From positions 18,552 through 82,551 of the forward strand of contig DHQX01000036.1 in assembly GCA_002411105.1 (NCBI GenBank): a stretch of 64,000 nucleotides of DNA. Direction: 5' to 3'. Both the position numbers and the translations under genes were made by a program. The notes below the pieces were generated by a model. It had not been told where the DNA came from and did no database searches. It worked only from the letters and a program-made list of their open reading frames with translations. Below are positions 61,348 to 64,000 of the stretch, one piece after another (position 1 is the first letter of the stretch; every line of letters begins with the position of its first letter). Source of the DNA: Christensenella sp. UBA5327. Lineage in GTDB: Bacteria > Bacillota > Clostridia > Christensenellales > Aristaeellaceae.

Positions 61348-62517
61348 CTACTCCCAGTCCACCGGGTAGAAATCCACGGCGTACTGCAGGTTTTTTCCGT
61401 TTGACTTAAGCATATTGATGACGTTGTCGATCAAGCGCTGGTCGGTGAAAGGGGTGGGAGCGAAGTCATTATAATCGGTTTTTGATGAAATGCGGCTTGG
61501 GATGATGCGGAAAGCATCGCTTTTCACCTGGCCGTTCTTCACATCAAAGCGCACCTGGAAGAGAAAGGTGCTCATGTCGCTGGGCTTGGTGTTGCCGGCG
61601 AAGCTGAAGTTGCCCAAAGAATACACGATGTACTTGTCCTTATACCGCTCGATGGGGTTGATGCGGTGGCTGTGGTGCCCCAGCACCAGGTCAGCGCCGG
61701 CATCAATGGTGGCCCGGCCCAGATTGATCTGGTTCTGGTTGGGCTTATAGTCCAGCTCCTGTCCCCAGTGGAAGCTGACGATGACAATGTCATGGGCGGC
61801 CTTGGCCCGGGCCACATCAAGGGGCACCTGCACCAATAGCTCGCTCACCTTGTCGCGGTACTGCTGATAGGTCAGCATGGCGATGGACACACCCTTTACC
61901 TTGTAAACGCCCATGTTTTTGGAATCGCTCCACACAATGCCGGCACTATCCAGGGTGGCCTTGGTCTCAGCAAGCCCTGCTTCTCCATGGTCCATCACAT
62001 GGTTGTTCTCAAGCGCCACCGCCTCAATGCTGCCGTTTGTCAGGAGTTTGACATATTCCGGCGGCGCTGAGAAAACAAACTGGTTCTTGGTCTTGTAAAC
62101 CGGCGCTGTGGTCAGGGTGCCTTCAAAGTTGACAATGGTCATGTCGTCGTGCTCAAAGATATGCTGCACGTTTCGGCAGATGAAGTTGGGGTCCATGTCC
62201 TGCTTTTTGTATTCCTTGTCAAAGATGGAGTCACCTCGCTTGGTGACGTCCCCGCCGATGGTGGTGTCACCGGCCGCTGTGATCACAATCTGCACAGTTC
62301 CGTCTGGCAGCGCATCAACAGGGGCGGGCTCCGGCGTCACAGCAGGCGAATCCGCCTGATCCGCCACCCCCATCACAGAATCCTGGCCCTCCGCGGCAGG
62401 CGGCGGGGTCATGAACTGGCTCAGGGACACCTCCTCATCCGCCTGGACAAAGGGGGTGAAGGAGAGGATCAGCGTCAGAAGAAGAAACAGAGCGATGATG
62501 CGATGTTTTCCAAACAT
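61348..62517 (-). CDS. CapA-family (PGA_cap metallophosphatase-like) exported protein
   Basis: A 389-residue protein with a signal peptide (residues 5-26) and a Pro-rich spacer to about residue 75. The CapA domain follows: ITAAGDTTIGGDV (first metal Asp), IVNFEGTLTT (Glu), VALENNHVMDHGEAGL (Asn and His), IVSFHWGQELDY (His) and LVLGHHSHRINPIE (His pair). The family is related to capsule or poly-gamma-glutamate export; the broader fold is a calcineurin-like phosphoesterase. No cap synthesis genes are nearby, so the role is open. It lies between the aminotransferase and LeuB-like genes. Confidence 0.88.
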   Translation of the reverse strand: MFGKHRIIALFLLLTLILSFTPFVQADEEVSLSQFMTPPPAAEGQDSVMGVADQADSPAVTPEPAPVDALPDGTVQIVITAAGDTTIGGDVTKRGDSIFDKEYKKQDMDPNFICRNVQHIFEHDDMTIVNFEGTLTTAPVYKTKNQFVFSAPPEYVKLLTNGSIEAVALENNHVMDHGEAGLAETKATLDSAGIVWSDSKNMGVYKVKGVSIAMLTYQQYRDKVSELLVQVPLDVARAKAAHDIVIVSFHWGQELDYKPNQNQINLGRATIDAGADLVLGHHSHRINPIERYKDKYIVYSLGNFSFAGNTKPSDMSTFLFQVRFDVKNGQVKSDAFRIIPSRISSKTDYNDFAPTPFTDQRLIDNVINMLKSNGKNLQYAVDFYPVDWE

Positions 62518-62528
62518 GAATGGTCTCC

Positions 62529-63704
62529 CTAACAGGTCTTGAGAAAGGCTGCGATGCGCTCAAAGGCCTCCTGCAGTTTGCTGATCGCGGTGGCGTAGCA
62601 GCAGCGGATGTGCCCTTCGCCGCTGTCGCCAAAGGCGGAGCCAGGAACGCAGATGACCGCTTTTTCCTGCAGCAGCTTTTCACAGAAGGCTTCGCTTGAA
62701 AGCCCGGTCTTTTTGATCGACGGAAACATGTAGAAGGCGCCCCTTGGCTCAAAGCATTCAAGCCCCATATCCCGGAAAGCCTTGAGCATCAGCCGCCTGC
62801 GCTGGTTATAGCTCTCCCGCATGCGGATCACATCCGCGTATCCGGTCTCCCGACCGTGTTTGAGGGCATAGTAGGCGGCCACCTGGCTCTGGCGGCTGGC
62901 GCACATGATGGTGTACTGATGGATCTTGGCGGCCGCCACCACATAGGGCTGAGGAGCTGCCATATAGCCCAGACGGAACCCGGTCATGGCAAAAGCCTTG
63001 GAAAATCCACTGATAATCATGGTCCGCTCCCACATGCCGGGGAGGGAAGCCATGGATACCTGGATGAATCCGTCATAGGCCAATTCGCTGTAGATCTCAT
63101 CACAGATGACAAACAGGTCATGCTTGATGGCCACTCTGGCCACCGCCTCCAGCTTCTCCCGGGGCAGCACTGCACCGGTGGGGTTGTTGGGGTAGGAAAG
63201 GATCAGCACCTTGCTTTTGGGGGTGATGCAGTCCTCCAGATCCTTCGCGTCCAGCTCAAAGTCATTGGCCGCGTGGGTATGCACCTGGACAGGCACACCG
63301 CCGGCAAAGCGGGTACAGGCCTGATAGCTGATGTAGCAGGGCTCGGGGATCAGCACCTCATCCCCGGGGCGCAGCATCGCGCGCAGGGCGATGTCTATCG
63401 CTTCGCTGGCACCCACGGTCACCAACACCTCGGTATGGGGATCATACCCAGCCTGATACCGCTCTGACAGGTAGCGGCTGATCTCCTCCCTCAGCGGCAG
63501 GATGCCGTAGTTGGTGGTGTACTGGGTTTCCCCGTCAAGGAGGCTGTCAATGGCCGAATTGCGCACGGAAAATGGCGTCACAAAGTCAGGCTCGCCCACA
63601 CCCAGGGAGATGGCATTCTTCATGGTGCTGGCTGAATCGAAGAATTTCCGAATGGCGCTGGGCGGCACCGCGCTCACAGCGGGGTTGATGAAGCGTTCGC
63701 TCAC
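62529..63704 (-). CDS. Class I/II aminotransferase (aspartate-type)
   Basis: A 391-residue PLP enzyme with the fold type I signatures: ISLGVGEPDFVTP near the start, YPNNPTGAVLP, CDEIYSELAYDG and the PLP lysine in SGFSKAFAMTGFRLGYMAAP. A C-terminal Arg block (IRCCYATAISKLQEAFERI) binds the substrate carboxylate. The exact amino acid is uncertain; in Bacillus a similar aminotransferase follows an Lrp-type regulator, as here. The start overlaps the regulator's stop by 4 bases. Confidence 0.92.
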   Translation of the reverse strand: MSERFINPAVSAVPPSAIRKFFDSASTMKNAISLGVGEPDFVTPFSVRNSAIDSLLDGETQYTTNYGILPLREEISRYLSERYQAGYDPHTEVLVTVGASEAIDIALRAMLRPGDEVLIPEPCYISYQACTRFAGGVPVQVHTHAANDFELDAKDLEDCITPKSKVLILSYPNNPTGAVLPREKLEAVARVAIKHDLFVICDEIYSELAYDGFIQVSMASLPGMWERTMIISGFSKAFAMTGFRLGYMAAPQPYVVAAAKIHQYTIMCASRQSQVAAYYALKHGRETGYADVIRMRESYNQRRRLMLKAFRDMGLECFEPRGAFYMFPSIKKTGLSSEAFCEKLLQEKAVICVPGSAFGDSGEGHIRCCYATAISKLQEAFERIAAFLKTC

Positions 63705-64000
63705 GGGGAGACCACCAGGCGCTCATCCTCGCCCCCATCATCAAAGACAACGCCGTCCTGCTTATAGCGCTTCAGAACAAAGCTGGTGGCGGTCCCGGTC
63801 ACCGTCTCAAGGGGGCTTAAGCGGTCGGACACAAACTGGGCCAGCTCCTTAAGGGTGGGCGCCTCAACCAGTATCAGCAGGTCATAGCCCCCGCTCATCA
63901 GGTAGAGGCTTTTCACCTCGTTGAACCGATAGATGCGCTTGGCTACGGCATCAAAGCCAAAGTCGCGCTGGGGGGTGACCTTCACCTCGATCATCGCTTC
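63701..64000 (-). CDS. Lrp/AsnC-family regulator, C-terminal part (cut by window edge)
   Basis: The frame is open to base 64000, so the N-terminal helix-turn-helix lies outside the window. The visible part is the ligand-binding RAM domain: MIEVKVTPQRDFGFDAVAKR, VKSLYLMSGGYDLLILVEAP and LETVTGTATSFVLKRYK. It is likely the sensor that controls the downstream aminotransferase. The ATG at 63994 is internal, not the start. Confidence 0.85.
   Translation of the reverse strand, partial: EAMIEVKVTPQRDFGFDAVAKRIYRFNEVKSLYLMSGGYDLLILVEAPTLKELAQFVSDRLSPLETVTGTATSFVLKRYKQDGVVFDDGGEDERLVVSP

Overview
The window reads as chromosomal housekeeping DNA of a GC-rich member of the Clostridia (Bacillota). Support for this: Gram-positive neighbourhoods such as rpsO-pnp-M16 protease, yybS-rplI-dnaB, asp23-yloV-recG, scpAB and phoH-pgpH-ybeY-cdd-era; strong AAGGAGG ribosome sites; textbook sigma-A promoters; an Na+/H+-translocating Rnf complex; and an ECF/DUF4179 pair. 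The exact lineage cannot be read from the sequence. I see no rRNA, tRNA, CRISPR, prophage or insertion sequence, and no intergenic gap longer than about 220 bases.

Layout. 1-6.9 kb (minus): an Rnf operon in the unusual order FAD synthetase-rnfG-rnfC-rnfD-rnfE-rnfA-rnfB; rnfB runs off the left edge. 7.1 kb (plus): a small secreted protein, divergent from it. 7.7-16.1 kb (minus): ftsK/spoIIIE, a secreted protein, dUTPase, M16 protease, pnp, rpsO. 16.1-20.1 kb: a zinc metallopeptidase, then an ECF sigma factor, its DUF4179 partner and a solute-binding-like protein whose signal peptide carries a stop codon. 20.2-29.6 kb (plus): parE-parC, yybS-rplI-dnaB-yhaM, a lipoprotein. 29.6-39.9 kb (minus): one nearly gapless run iscR-iscS-iscU-hflX-three VanY-type peptidases-yprB-TPR-M50 protease-scpA-scpB. 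39.9-45.9 kb (minus): recG, yloV/fakA-like, asp23, an L,D-transpeptidase. 46-53.2 kb (plus): a nuclease-SNF2 fusion, ruvCAB, queA, psuK-psuG. 53.2-54.1 kb (minus): HD protein, rpsT. 54.3-60.4 kb (plus): phoH, pgpH, a ybeY-cdd fusion, era, apbE. 60.4-64 kb (minus): Lrp/AsnC regulator (cut by the right edge), aminotransferase, CapA-like protein and a degenerate LeuB-like protein.

The most unusual content is a flavin module. RnfG is swollen to 845 residues with seven tandem FMN-binding domains, each with its own flavinylation-type motif. The operon is headed by a FAD synthetase that lacks the riboflavin kinase domain, and an ApbE FMN transferase lies elsewhere in the window. Together these suggest an extracytoplasmic multi-flavin electron conduit attached to Rnf. 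Other noteworthy items are a PD-(D/E)XK nuclease fused to a SNF2 ATPase, a YbeY-cytidine deaminase fusion that replaces the usual ybeY-dgkA-cdd row, an HflX with a JAMM-like N-terminal domain, three tandem VanY paralogues, and a LeuB-like pseudoenzyme.
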